NCBI GenBank assembly: GCA_949358305.1
Contig: OX442316.1
Coordinates: 2,480,001 to 2,544,000, forward strand
Origin: Strigamia acuminata
Taxonomy: Eukaryota; Arthropoda; Chilopoda; Geophilomorpha; Linotaeniidae
Direction: 5' to 3'
DNA length: 64,000 nucleotides
Part shown: positions 58,401-64,000 of the stretch, one piece after another
How positions within the stretch are numbered: position 1 is the first letter of the stretch
How the letters are laid out: every line of letters starts with the position of its first letter
Program-made: the position numbers and the translations under genes
The notes under the pieces: generated by a model
Database searches by the model: none
Told to the model about the DNA's origin: nothing
What the model saw: only the letters and a program-made list of their open reading frames with translations

Positions 58401-60432
58401 CCGCTCGTCTCGCCGTCACGGTTAGAACGCGGCAGTTTGGAGTGAGATTGCTCTTCACCCCGCTCTGTCTCGTCCAATCGCTGCCTCGTCTCGGCGCGAG
58501 ACGGGTGCGATGCCTCTGATGCGCTTCTACGATCGGGTTTAGGCTTACGCCGTTTTTGCCTCGCTTCGTGCGCTGAGGCTTTGGGTAAGGGACCTCCAGA
58601 TCGCAAGTGATAGTCGGCGCCTTTACGACTGCCGGCTCTCTTGTTTGCGTCGGAGTCGGAATCTGTTACTCGGGTATTATCTGCCATTTCTTGCTTTGGG
58701 TATGATGTAATCACAGGTTAGAATCAGTTATTCAACTTGATCCCGGACAGGCCCCCACGTGTCGCGCTCAACTCTAACCGTCGCTAACTCGTGGGTTGAT
58801 TACTTAATTCGACTAACTCACTACCGCTTTGTCTCAAGCGGTTTACCCAAAGAAATGATTACACAGATATAAAAGGTAAAATATAATATAGATTTATTCT
58901 GTGGGACAATGTACAGATATATCTTATATATATATATGAAAGGTAGGTAAAAGGTAAATCGGAATGGGTGAAGGGAAATGGAAAGGTAAAGGTATGATGA
59001 AAGCTGGCTGGAATCGGCGAGGTCGTCTGTTGTCTCGGTCGTGTCCAAGATGGCGTCCTCGTTGTGGCAACGTGGTGTCGTCTTGGGCCGGCGTGGCAAT
59101 ATGGCGTCCTCGGCTCGTCTCTGGCTGGTCCTTCGGGCTCACGCTGGTCGGGCGCGAGTGAATGCTTAGTTAAAAGGCTTACTTCGGGCTGTTGTCTAGG
59201 TTTTTGTGTGGTGTCCGGCGATCACACAGCGGCGGACTCTTCTGGCTCCCGGCGGTCACACAGCGGCGGGAACGCTCGTCGTGGTTTTACTGCAGTTTAG
59301 GCTTGTGCGACCGTTTGTCTGCACAACTCGCTAAACTGGAGTGGTTTTTACTATTTCTAGCTGGTGTGCTAAAATAGTGTGGTAATCTTATCTCGCAGGT
59401 TACTCTGCGGAGTTTGACACTGACCAAACGTACTCACGGTAAATTGTCCTTTGTCCTTGGTCAATCCCAGTATATTTACTTGGGCCTGATCTTGTAGGAC
59501 GACGGGTTTACGTGTGTTTCTCGTTTGATGGTTGTGTTGGTTCTGCCCGCTCAGTGCAAGGCACATTCCTTTGCACAAAGCGGGGTTGACAGGTGACCGG
59601 AATCACCCAATGGTGGGGTGGACGAGCCATCCCCACTCCCTCAGGGCAGACGCCTGTCCATTGACTAGATGTCAATGCACTGAGGGAAGGGAGACGCGCT
59701 TGCGGCTCCCCTTACACCCGAAACGAGGTCACGAGAGAAACTCTTCGTTGACCCCGGTCCAGTCGGGTCACAACACAATATTTAAAAATTTATTTATATT
59801 CTAGGATTCATTTCTAACCAATTGCTCGTGCATTTTAAACGGGGGATTTGCTTCTGCCTCAATATGCGAAATTGACTGTCCGCAGAAATTTGGATATTTG
59901 GCACTCGTGGCCTTCAGTAAATTGTGTTTAGCCGTTGAAATCCTTGCGGGAACTCTATTTCTGTTAAGGTAACTGGTGACATTTTGTCTGTTACAAGTGA
60001 ACTTAGCTTTACACTTATATTTTACAATTGTAATTTCAGGTGTGTTGAACCGCGTGATAAAACACTCGCCTCAGCATTAATGGGTACATTTCTAGGACTA
60101 TTCAGTAAACAATATTTTTCTTATTACTAAAAATTAAAAATAATAATGGAGTTGCTTATTTCATAGCTTTCATACCATGTCCAATTTTGTTTTCTTCTCT
60201 CGTTGATGGGACTTGTGAGGTGTGGGGAGAACAATGTGGCCGCGCCGGCGCGTGTAATGTGTACAAGATGGATGCACTTCGTGCAGTGCTGCACTTCATA
60301 CCTGCAGTTTTGCTTGCTGTAGCTGCATTTTGGGATGGGCTGTTTTGGTGGTTCTCAAAAGATAAAGTTGAGTTATTTCAAGATGAACCAAAGTCACCAA
60401 TTCTCAATAATTCTGCAACAGAATGTAAATAA
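43475..60432 (+). CDS. SLCO/OATP organic anion transporter
   Basis: Exons 43475-43494, 43654-44249, 44318-44404, 45117-45356, 45511-45675, 45728-45914, 46101-46239, 59805-59968, 60040-60104 and 60167-60432 join to 642 codons plus stop. It has the OATP signature DSRWVGAWWLGFL (exon 4), a Kazal-like large extracellular loop (CDCSDAVFSPICGADGQ, then CHAGC, exons 7-8) and about twelve membrane segments. It should be a plasma-membrane carrier of amphipathic organic anions; substrate unknown. Introns 2 and 7 fit phase only if they use GC donors (GCAAGT at 44250 and 46240). Intron 7, originally about 53 bp, holds a 13.5 kb antisense retrotransposon, which may reduce correct splicing. Confidence 0.88.
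44506..45011. repeat. Roughly 480-bp interspersed repeat, copy B
   Basis: The fullest copy, starting near GTGACTGGTATGGTCTTCGCC and ending GACACTGGTCACCCTTTGGTGG. OATP intron 3. Confidence 0.75.
46268..47283 (-). repeat. 3' LTR (left copy), 1016 bp
   Basis: On minus starts TGTTGTGACC and ends GCGCGACA. Contains a TATATATATATA stretch (about 46432-46446) and AATAAA (46406-46401), a plausible core promoter and poly(A) signal. Confidence 0.93.
47284..47294 (-). other. Polypurine tract
   Basis: GGAGGGGGAAG on minus, directly adjoining the 3' LTR; expected plus-strand primer for reverse transcription. Confidence 0.88.
47320..50085 (-). CDS. Retrotransposon ORF3, unknown 921-aa protein
   Basis: Third ORF, in the position of env. 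The start ATG at 50085 directly follows CTCCATCCTTCCAG, a strong splice acceptor, so a spliced subgenomic mRNA is likely. I recognise no domain. Visible features: a charged, helical N-terminal part (to about residue 200), a basic cluster PRKRKRSK that could be a nuclear localisation signal, a Lys/Arg-rich middle, a long Pro-rich segment (PPPPTQPTPPLP...), and a more globular C-terminal third with WLHNQIRK and VWLHERTR motifs. There is no signal peptide, no membrane helix and no Cys pattern, so it is not an envelope protein of known type. The long intact frame argues for selection. Confidence 0.85.
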   Translation of the reverse strand: MALRKTWGPLDPACITRGGIFRGALPDFYRRCFGEDADPWRLRILHSRCIARRWVRDCTLLDTFPEGMREGIATELARDDDPKSPIFHPGLSSQYTGNPAEEHVLHAWRAAETEEAREAIYQHYRQQLVDTATAVAERILQNEGMTADDIHLWFERLRLGESTPQWRPRMGILTSQAEMWQLHYLGILGPKSSYPRKRKRSKGAGDSQSRSPATTKKQRVAQNTTEGNEAGPSTSTVRDPSQYSRPRIFINRQIKDGKECKEVWMSGDEERVSRPSTSRRPLTHREQRKKDRKERYFARCEARGRPIPEPAYASKRAGRRSGSQSGERHVPAADTRDLRGILTQMKRTKLTRFDPAMKHARKMGVVTDGKVTPHEVARWLADYINSRPRPDGMPTAIVQPSGSGQHLPALQVAMTGVQTTETPPPPTQPTPPLPTPTLPTKTQPPPNLPPPSLLNSSDPPDLPTDRSVPPPVGQSIAQECRANLTGIYRPSQPRSGSSALFFERRDEEARLAREAANPTISELSAFRFVMEDPRVSAPALRGVDQAQRYFIEWATAMMSKLSCAFTADSERSNPVNRRSLQLSLTKVMMQLLTPALFGEGRQAMAAWSVVDREGVQVPRALLAEWSSILPDPVLTRYELTRDVVNPEFEGYKLRSTAFRYTSATWTAAPTQQLRALTIQTEESAEDVDMVISPTSGVPIPPPMPAEISPQGPALFEVAGKPKRLLCRTPPVRSVEQTKPTPPGTSPARAATTTQAAIPAATQKPKPAPPPPDYYGRIIEEFPHLSMTTATRRFILAQRDKGKSVFIWLHNQIRKTRDLIFHQRLLRAHRVPVTPAEANAIRHTNTGFSAYIPSVWLHERTRAPHEPVDGHALCFITEHEDPRDRSSALVGDLPAPPGTQPPVPGVSYAQVTDSVSGPPGKK
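50086..50106 (-). promoter_or_regulatory. Predicted splice acceptor for ORF3
   Basis: On minus, TTTATTTCTCCATCCTTCCAG abuts the ORF3 ATG. The pyrimidine tract is unusual for this spacer. Donor not identified. Confidence 0.6.
50107..51509 (-). other. Non-coding spacer between pol and ORF3
   Basis: About 1.4 kb without a credible ORF. It is AT-rich near ORF3 and GC-rich near pol, and contains three successive CCCGT...ACGGG inverted units at 51245-51268, 51286-51308 and 51332-51355. Could hold RNA processing or export signals. Confidence 0.5.
51510..55580 (-). CDS. pol: Retrotransposon pol (PR-RT-RNase H-IN)
   Basis: 1356 codons from the first ATG, but probably made as Gag-Pol by -1 frameshifting, since the frame is open upstream through both slippery sites. 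Aspartic protease DSG at about residue 99. Reverse transcriptase YLDD at about 444-447. RNase H D593, E637 and D663. Integrase zinc finger HxH...CQRC at about 894-934, and catalytic D962, D1021, E1056. A GPY/F-like motif (KRDGPYVIIG) follows. The D-to-E spacing is 34, not 35, because the usual NGQVE reads NPVE. No premature stop. The acidic C-terminal tail is not recognised. Confidence 0.93.
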   Translation of the reverse strand: MKKKGFNKGFDKPPPVKEMGSDIANAQIQDRANNALQVITANAEAEAEEPNLLLEELPQVVEDTEEFRVFMCNVAVEYTNRLCMLPMTIEREKIMGLLDSGADRSFVSEDIVASLGLTDKIKGVNKNIRLKTANGMARPKGVILLTMEWLGGVEQHPFLVLPTCDRIFLLGLDLMASMEIQPNPITKSWNYIRNDKERPAIVVPPALVKEAADKTQWEKGLKKFVQDYDFKAFVTELQRDNVVETLVADAALELNEAAALRRVLLKYEGILSKKPGRTNRAIHEIKLTDNKPIRVAYKGMNPQKREIVQKMCQEMLDSGIVSEAQGEYATRVVLVMRPGSDPRLCIDYRPLNAVTEIDPIQMPSIESILRELSPFSWVTTMDLSKGYWQVEMRPEDKLKTAFYSPIGRLMFNVMPFGLVNAPSTFQRLIESVLGDILHQFVWAYLDDIVIASKTFEEHIEHIDQVLTRLAKAGLHVHPGKSKFCRKELAFLGYRIGVNGLAIGPEKIDAINRFPPPEDVKGVQRFMGMINFFGRLLPGLAEVAAPVTDLLKNENEFVWSNECNIAFNAIKRMLTEVGVMPLPDLNRPFILHTDASRVGLGAALLQTHVRDGVKQDLPCMFISRKLQGAEKNYNATELECLAVVWAIRKFRDYLEYTKFVVHTDHQALQWLMKLKEPAGRLARWQLELMACDLTIQYKPGKYNVVADALSRAPVSDPIDADDDGEDDSRIIYCPTSCHRWDLRKMNEIPTASPADVKFCGFWTRLYQPAADNYPNARKEFKLERRINDPLLSAFHAHVGEQMQSSPPTREEIIVQQKLDKKCQDRARFVLTGKYPPNLTRRQKRRYAHESIDYLLDDGLLVKHHPNHQDDLSESDTAVKVVIPASLIGRVLWLLHGHPLASHAGVSRTLYRATQLFHWTGMKKDIALFVHQCQRCQACKPRSKSPFETIFLGPYAPFDCLSVDVMGPKPVTGNKNAYIIVIMDVATRWPELYAVARPSAEKIVECIYDVALRYGFPRKIISDNGPQFISKIWGKFCKKFGIVASHTSTYNPRTNPVERLNRDIKYALSIFTDIHNRWDEYLREIAFSIRTTVSRTRDFSPAYLNFARELRVPWDPRVAESVNVVDPEKPHEYVYKLEQTISNTYKHMMAHIFNMRDRILQDKSGGKFVNFEINDLVWKDTHTLSNAARGITASLADKRDGPYVIIGKHGGNAYKLRKLEDNTEQKSIQVRELTPYIPEFPQEMWAKGQVKSKTDGQIVDMFAGELEKAPPSDNEEYFDAPSPPVNEIVESVPDPILVGGETGETPETNTKNTDKKENNNEEVQTQKTTKNIVPASIRNLRPKRDNPFIKGGKVVGKK
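55604..58687 (-). CDS. gag: Retrotransposon gag
   Basis: The open frame begins slightly upstream at a GTG; the first ATG is at 58687, giving 1027 aa. The N-terminal half is long, polar and rich in Ser, Arg and Glu, unusual for Gypsy Gag, which is normally a few hundred residues. A capsid-like region (WQFYIQNRFDGSW ... AREWYQGL ... FDLRYG) follows, then one CCHC zinc knuckle (CFKCNQPGHYSNEC) near the C-terminus. It forms the particle and binds genomic RNA. It ends in a stop after two slippery heptamers and leads into pol in the -1 frame. Confidence 0.9.
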   Translation of the reverse strand: MADNTRVTDSDSDANKRAGSRKGADYHLRSGGPLPKASAHEARQKRRKPKPDRRSASEASHPSRAETRQRLDETERGEEQSHSKLPRSNRDGETSGNEVLSRNQSPRLTHDTEVGSPKAASPIQKTASNTTANSALNTPVTHSRPASVVSEGHKSNSSSVKRVSSQPYSVSGTLIDAMQLAQAEGVRYTLPTGKITVYETLQIVRAALKAHSVSPQITIVEGAHAQQLVDSAQFEADAENEARQAIRERRRKLAEREAQALEYGRTQPNPTTPEEVEIVDRALRAHRYAFHSQQEAERAFMARLRRDDPKSVRKPEVSSSELSDESLEGDPKRTPKAKPKPQPERATPATPRKRDASAREQQTRPRMQALDSATNNAITRLINANNARRNEEQALTSQQQDNPQGTEWQQPVPILKDDESSRRQSHDRTSSREEGKRDERPKYYHYGNSDSSSDGLESNAPSHHDSERGSGERRRERERDERRERERDDRRRGRKESNSSRRNPPRRSPSPDPSSDPSSNDDRRKEKSSNRRKRSNSPRDREKRRRSENSDHRREEFQDLPRQSAFTDSTGRQYTMGELGRALLGSLKAEGIDLSKRNDRNRSTGDRVKKKYAVSRRDTMSVTGNIRWQFYIQNRFDGSWKAGDRFLDEVIRIKTATKATVGDMLTHGIVELMTGSAREWYQGLKGVNWDDFLMRFDLRYGETPEEVSRKMRGLRQMPGETIMDYDIRARLLFEKAPMEFHATGFNLFFLGGLSEYSQRVLLEERAPTGGSYEEMSAFLFENTIDIEKRYYSALPEAEKAATAKRLKLSAERYGATDKIMRPTEYLSGIMELAEASVGLQIKNKLTSTLPSNPLAAPKKAPTASAMQATLEEVKEGEEAGQDAGKSDKKEEKDDYSTDEEIRSYRDTLSTGCDEEGPLVHLIHRDRAVEEFRARLKPNAGRIPKYFRKNYTPPSKADPEKKKSTEAPRDKSNIRCFKCNQPGHYSNECPRTAKEDAKFDAIMKQMAEIKLAMAKNESKNESAQAAKK
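55631..55649 (-). promoter_or_regulatory. Tandem -1 frameshift sites (A AAA AAC twice)
   Basis: On minus, heptamers AAAAAAC at 55649-55643 and 55637-55631, both in the correct phase of gag (GCA AAA AAC and TCA AAA AAC). The -1 frame is open from there into pol. A downstream structure was not evaluated. Confidence 0.85.
58740..58757 (-). other. Primer binding site, tRNA-Pro type
   Basis: On minus, 2 nt inside the 5' LTR: TGGGGGCCTGTCCGGGAT. It differs from the well-known tRNA-Pro complementary site TGGGGGCTCGTCCGGGAT at two adjacent positions. Confidence 0.85.
58760..59775 (-). repeat. 5' LTR (right copy), 1016 bp
   Basis: Same length as the left LTR and no difference noticed on parallel reading. 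Carries the TATA-like stretch and AATAAA in the same positions; serves as the element's promoter. Confidence 0.93.
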
Positions 60433-61290
60433 AATAAATTTATATAAGAACTTTGTAATTGATAATTTTCTATTGTTTAACAAAAGAATTTTCATTTTCA
60501 TTTAATTTTTTTTTGAGGCAGAACTATTGAACGGGTTACAGCTAAAGTCGAATAATCCTGTTGGGAATTTTAGACAATATCCTAATCCTAACTACGCAGT
60601 GTAGTAAAATGGAGTGTGATTATACAGGTTGAGGCAAAAGTCTGGAAACACCTTTTTTTCTGAAAAATGACTGAAGATATGTCAATTCTATTGTTGTGGT
60701 CATATAGGAAGTTGATGGTGGGTTATCCAGTACTCACCTTAAATTTAACCCAGAAGGTCATCTTCAAAGTCATTCAACTTGTACTTTTTAAACCGTTTAA
60801 GATACAGCAAAATTTTCAATTACAAAGTCATAGAGCACCATCGAATTAGTACTATGCAACTGATCTTAGTCATCTTAAGTTAACTGTGTTCTTTTTTTAT
60901 TTAAAAAAAAAGAAATTTTTTATTCTTATAAAAATAAAATAATTTAGGCATTAAAAAAAAAACTGTAAAAACTGTCGCGAAGGGTCACCAAGTTGACCCA
61001 CTAATGTCGGTCCTGCACCCTACAAATTAAAAATATGTTGAACGTTAGGCTTCTTCTTTTCAACGTCTGGTGTCATCTTTTCAATGTTTGACATCTTGTC
61101 AACGTTTGGATCTTATTGTCAATTTGTTCAGCCTTAGCCGCCATATTTGCAACGTTTGGCATCTTATTTTCCACATGTTCAATGTTTGGCGTCTTATTAT
61201 CAATCAGTTCAGCATTAGCCGCCATATTTGCAACTACCACAATCCCGCACCAGAGCGCGCCAACAACCACTCGTCGACGTGCTGTGTTCA
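60433..61290. other. Intergenic region after OATP
   Basis: An AATAAA lies within about 5 bp of the OATP stop (AAATAAAATAAATT). CAGGTTGAGGCAAAAGTCTG at 60628 resembles a Tc1-type terminus, with no partner seen. 61085-61235 holds two imperfect direct copies of an approximately 80-bp segment ending AGCCGCCATATTTGCAAC. Confidence 0.5.
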
Positions 61291-61293
61291 AAC

Positions 61294-61300
61294 TATAAAA
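61294..61300 (+). promoter_or_regulatory. TATA box of the retropepsin-like gene
   Basis: TATAAAA, 150 bp before the ATG. A GT-AG 5'UTR intron (61373-61438, TTCCAG|GTAATT ... GTATTTAG) lies between. Confidence 0.65.
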
Positions 61301-61444
61301 CCGACCGTTAGCTACCCTTCCGTTTGCTCGAGTTTACTCGTCGATCAGATCCTACACTAGACTCCTTTCCAGGTAATTTTACGAACAAATTCGTACTGTT
61401 TCACGTGACAAATAGTTTAAAAATTTTCTCGTATTTAGTTGAAA

Positions 61445-61894
61445 ATGGCAAACTACCCTGCGACTGGGAGCGAATCGCGCAGAGGATTCACGAACGACCG
61501 TCCGCTGATCAAGGTGAAGATAGGAAATCTCCCTTACCTCGCTCTAGTAGTCACGGGATCGTCTAACTGCATCATTGGCGAACATTTGTTTGAAAAAACT
61601 GGCTATTCTCGAGACAATATTCATCAGCTGGCGGATAACGTTCGGCGAGACGTTACTGGCAGTTCTTACAAACTAATTGGACGAGTTTGGATGAAAATGG
61701 AGTGGGCAAATCAGGTGACTGAGGTTCCCTTTATCGTTGTACCGAAGCATGTCGAAAGTCTTGTCTTGGGATGTAATTTCCTCCGGGATTCGAAGTTGGG
61801 TTTTGATTTACGCGCACGAATATTCACGGGTACCGAAATAGGTATACTTCCCTTTGAATATGATTTCGACTCGAGGAGCCGCCAAATGTATTAA
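61445..61894 (+). CDS. Stand-alone retropepsin-like protein, catalytic Asp replaced
   Basis: 149 aa. The fold signature of a retroviral-type aspartic protease is visible: LIKVKIG, then ALVVTGSSNCIIG where ALVDTGSSN would be expected (residue 36 is Val), a VPFIVVPK strand and the VLGCNFL motif typical of the C-terminal half. No RT or gag sequence adjoins. TATA box, 5'UTR intron and AATAAA (62037) frame it as a complete small gene. It is either a domesticated, proteolytically dead retropepsin or a recently decayed element fragment. GTC for GAC is a single-base change. Confidence 0.65.
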   Translation: MANYPATGSESRRGFTNDRPLIKVKIGNLPYLALVVTGSSNCIIGEHLFEKTGYSRDNIHQLADNVRRDVTGSSYKLIGRVWMKMEWANQVTEVPFIVVPKHVESLVLGCNFLRDSKLGFDLRARIFTGTEIGILPFEYDFDSRSRQMY

Positions 61895-62036
61895 ACATTA
61901 ATTATACATATATCTAAATAGATGACGTAAAAAAATTTTTTTTTTGATTCTGAGTTCGTGTAAAATTGTAATCGAGTTTAATGCGTCTAAATGATATGAT
62001 TTCAGTTGTTTTCTATTGTGTTTGGAAACTGTACTA

Positions 62037-62042
62037 AATAAA
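62037..62042 (+). terminator. Poly(A) signal of the retropepsin-like gene
   Basis: AATAAA 142 bp after the stop. Confidence 0.55.
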
Positions 62043-63009
62043 AAAAGTTTTGTGTGTTGACATGAAGCATTGTTACTGTGTTGTAAATATACAAACAGTA
62101 AGATTAATTATTTATTATTACCACTTGTATTAACCTGTTTTATATATTTAAGTTATTTCCATTAGTTGTTTTCAAAGAGGACAAATCTCCTAATTGCTAT
62201 TGTTTTAATTATTTGTTCTCACTTTTGGTATTCTGGGCCCTGGTAAAAGATTATACTCTTGTCCCAGCGTTTTTGTACATTTCTTAGTTGGCATTAAAAG
62301 ATGGCAGACGCATGTGCTAATGTTAACGCCTTTATTGGCCTTGAAAATTGTGGTTTGCAACGGCATCTAACCAATTTAAATAATAAAAACCAAACAAACA
62401 TCAACAATATTAACCAATTTGAACTAGAAAAATCTGAAATTGGGCCATAAAAACACAAAATGCCTATGTCTTATTTTAATTTTTAGTAACACACAAAAAC
62501 AAAACTCTAGAAATTTTAATTTGCTTGCAAACCACGTTTTAGATTCCCATGATGACGCTACCTACAGTAATAATTTTTTTTCATCACTCAGAATGATGTA
62601 AATAGAAAATTAATCAATTTCCATCCAGATAATCAACGAATAACAACCTTCATTTAACTTTTTAACGTTTTGTTTTCTCCTCCATCGATTTATCATCTTT
62701 GATTAGTATACAGATACACAATGTGTTACACACAATGAAAAGTGTACTTTATTTCTGCCATTACACACCATTTTTACTCCATTTTGACTCCTTTTTAGGT
62801 GTTAAGATTTTTTAAAACGTTTATTTCGGTATCAACTATGTATAAAAAAATGAAGTCAAAAGACCAGCAATTATAAAGTTATACATTGCAATTCCCTAAT
62901 AATATAATAATTATTCAATTTAATTTAATGCTACATATTTTGACATTTAAATCAAAATAAGCATTGTAAAATATATATAATTTTGAACCATATATGCAAA
63001 TTTCGTTCT
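62043..63009. other. Intergenic, nothing recognised
   Basis: AT-rich, no exon, RNA gene or clear repeat seen. Confidence 0.5.
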
Positions 63010-63715
63010 GCGCATCTCGGACAATTGTTCTAAACAAAACGTGTTTTCCCGACAAAATCCACGGACTCCTCAACTCACTTAATTTTCGCGCTCCGTCTTA
63101 ATCGTGTTTTGATCTGTAGCAATCCGTTTTTGTCCATCTGACACGCGATATTTTCTAAAATCGAACCCTTCGAAATCCGAAGGTTTTTTCTCGTTGTTTC
63201 GATCTCGTCAGCAAAATACTTGTCGTGTATCTCCCCTATCCAGTAAATCTCGACCCGGAAAATCTCGTTGACAATAATCCGTCACGATCTTTATTTCGCA
63301 GATTTCGCACGAATCGCATTGTACAACCTATGACTCGTAACGTTTTTCATACGAAGCCGGATCGAAAATGGATTCGCACTTACGATTTGTACTAATTACT
63401 ACGCTCAAAATTTCGTTTTTTTCATTTTCCAATCCGTTCTCGTTCTGCTCGATTTTCGCGTTTGGCTCAACCATTTCGGCCCCTTCCACCATTCTTCGCT
63501 TTCCAGCAGTACCTTCGGCTCAATTCCTCGAGTCAGCAAATCTGCGGCATTTTCTTTACCTGGTCAGTGTTGCCATTCATACGTTCGAGTGTTCTGTTTG
63601 ATTTCTTCCACTAGTCTCGATACAAACGGAATCGATCGTTTTTCGTTTAGCCAGCACAAGACTATTGTCGAGTCTTTCCAGCAGATAATTCGATTTTCAT
63701 CCGACTTTGACACTC
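63010..63715 (-). pseudogene. BEL/Pao pol fragment (RNase H-integrase region)
   Basis: On minus the segment near 63700-63450 reads DSTIVLCWLNEKR, FVSRLVEEI, TYEWQH-stop, then PGKENAADLLTRG and WWKGPKWL, the order found in BEL/Pao Pol between RNase H and integrase. A stop replaces the expected Trp, and more stops and frame shifts follow to the left. Decayed fragment. Confidence 0.8.
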
Positions 63716-64000
63716 TGTGACTGATATGGTCTTCGCCAGTGCAATCAGGGGACTGAAGACACTGGTTTGGGACGCATACTCATGTAAATAACGGAAACTC
63801 CCCTAATATTGGTTGGTTGGCCTTTATTAGTGTTGTCTAGGGGTATGGGGAATCCCGCTACACGTTGCGGGGGTGCCATGAAGGCACGCCGCACCAGCAA
63901 CCGACCCGTCACACACTGGGCGAGAGCCCAATGGGTGACGTGGTCGGTTCGACTAAACATTCTACTCTGTTTCTTGTTTCTTGTTTCTCGAATAAACGAA
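63716..64000. repeat. Roughly 480-bp interspersed repeat, copy C (cut by window end)
   Basis: Starts TGTGACTGATATGGTCTTCGCC and continues GGGACGCATACTCATGTAAA, GGCCTTTATTAGTG and so on, as in copies A and B. Confidence 0.75.

Larger units (their letters stand above)
46268..59775 (-). mobile_element. Full-length Ty3/Gypsy LTR retrotransposon
   Basis: 13,508 bp on minus: 5' LTR (right), primer site, gag, pol, 1.4-kb spacer, ORF3, polypurine tract, 3' LTR (left). Flanked by CAAT at 46264-46267 and 59776-59779. Domain order PR-RT-RNase H-IN is that of Ty3/Gypsy. All three ORFs are open and the two LTRs show no differences on reading, implying very recent insertion and likely competence. It lies antisense in OATP intron 7. 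Its base composition is richer in GC than the host flanks. Confidence 0.95.

Noticed and set aside
1-64000. CRISPR arrays, tRNA or rRNA genes
   Set aside because: None seen; tandem repeats present lack CRISPR-like unique spacers, and no tRNA cloverleaf or rRNA motif was recognised.

Overview
The window looks like an AT-rich, TE-dense invertebrate genome, most likely an arthropod or close relative. The basis is GT-AG introns of about 50 bp to 2 kb, AATAAA signals, a tandem cluster of Methuselah-type GPCRs, a protocadherin-15/Cad99C-like cadherin, SLC16 and SLCO transporters, and Tc1/mariner, hAT-like, Ty3/Gypsy and BEL/Pao elements. Species assignment is inference. I rebuilt splice models by matching donor and acceptor phases by eye. 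The five multi-exon models that are complete here (synaptotagmin-like, cadherin, MCT, OATP and the Methuselah-like genes) each sum to a whole number of codons.

Layout. 0.3-1.8 kb: Methuselah-like gene 1 (minus, cut by the left edge), with a duplicated ectodomain. 2.5-2.9 kb: decayed Gypsy RNase H. 4.0-7.3 kb: synaptotagmin-like gene (plus, 7 exons, 420 aa). 9.3-23.0 kb: large cadherin (plus, 33 exons, 1806 aa) whose introns hold several transposons. 23.2-35.6 kb: four tandem Methuselah-like genes on minus, three intact and one broken by a transposon. 36.5-38.6 kb: relic of a further array unit, made of a copy of a cadherin exon, a nest of transposons and an orphan Methuselah upstream block. 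39.1-43.2 kb: SLC16/MCT-like transporter (plus, 5 exons, 484 aa). 43.5-60.4 kb: SLCO/OATP transporter (plus, 10 exons, 642 aa).

Intron 7 of the OATP gene, originally about 53 bp, holds an apparently intact 13.5 kb Ty3/Gypsy element in antisense (46268-59775). It has 1016-bp LTRs with no difference seen, a CAAT target duplication, a tRNA-Pro-type primer site, a polypurine tract, gag, a pol reached by a canonical -1 slippery heptamer, and a third 921-codon ORF in the env position. That ORF has a textbook splice acceptor directly before its ATG but no membrane-protein features. It is the best candidate in the window for an undescribed function.

61.3-62.0 kb: a small stand-alone retropepsin-like gene with its own TATA box, 5'UTR intron and poly(A) signal, whose catalytic Asp is replaced. 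63.0-63.7 kb: decayed BEL/Pao pol (minus), followed by a repeat that also occurs twice in the MCT and OATP introns.

The host genes do not form a pathway. The main stories are gene-family expansion at the cadherin/GPCR boundary and layers of transposon insertion dated by target-site duplications and paralogous empty sites.
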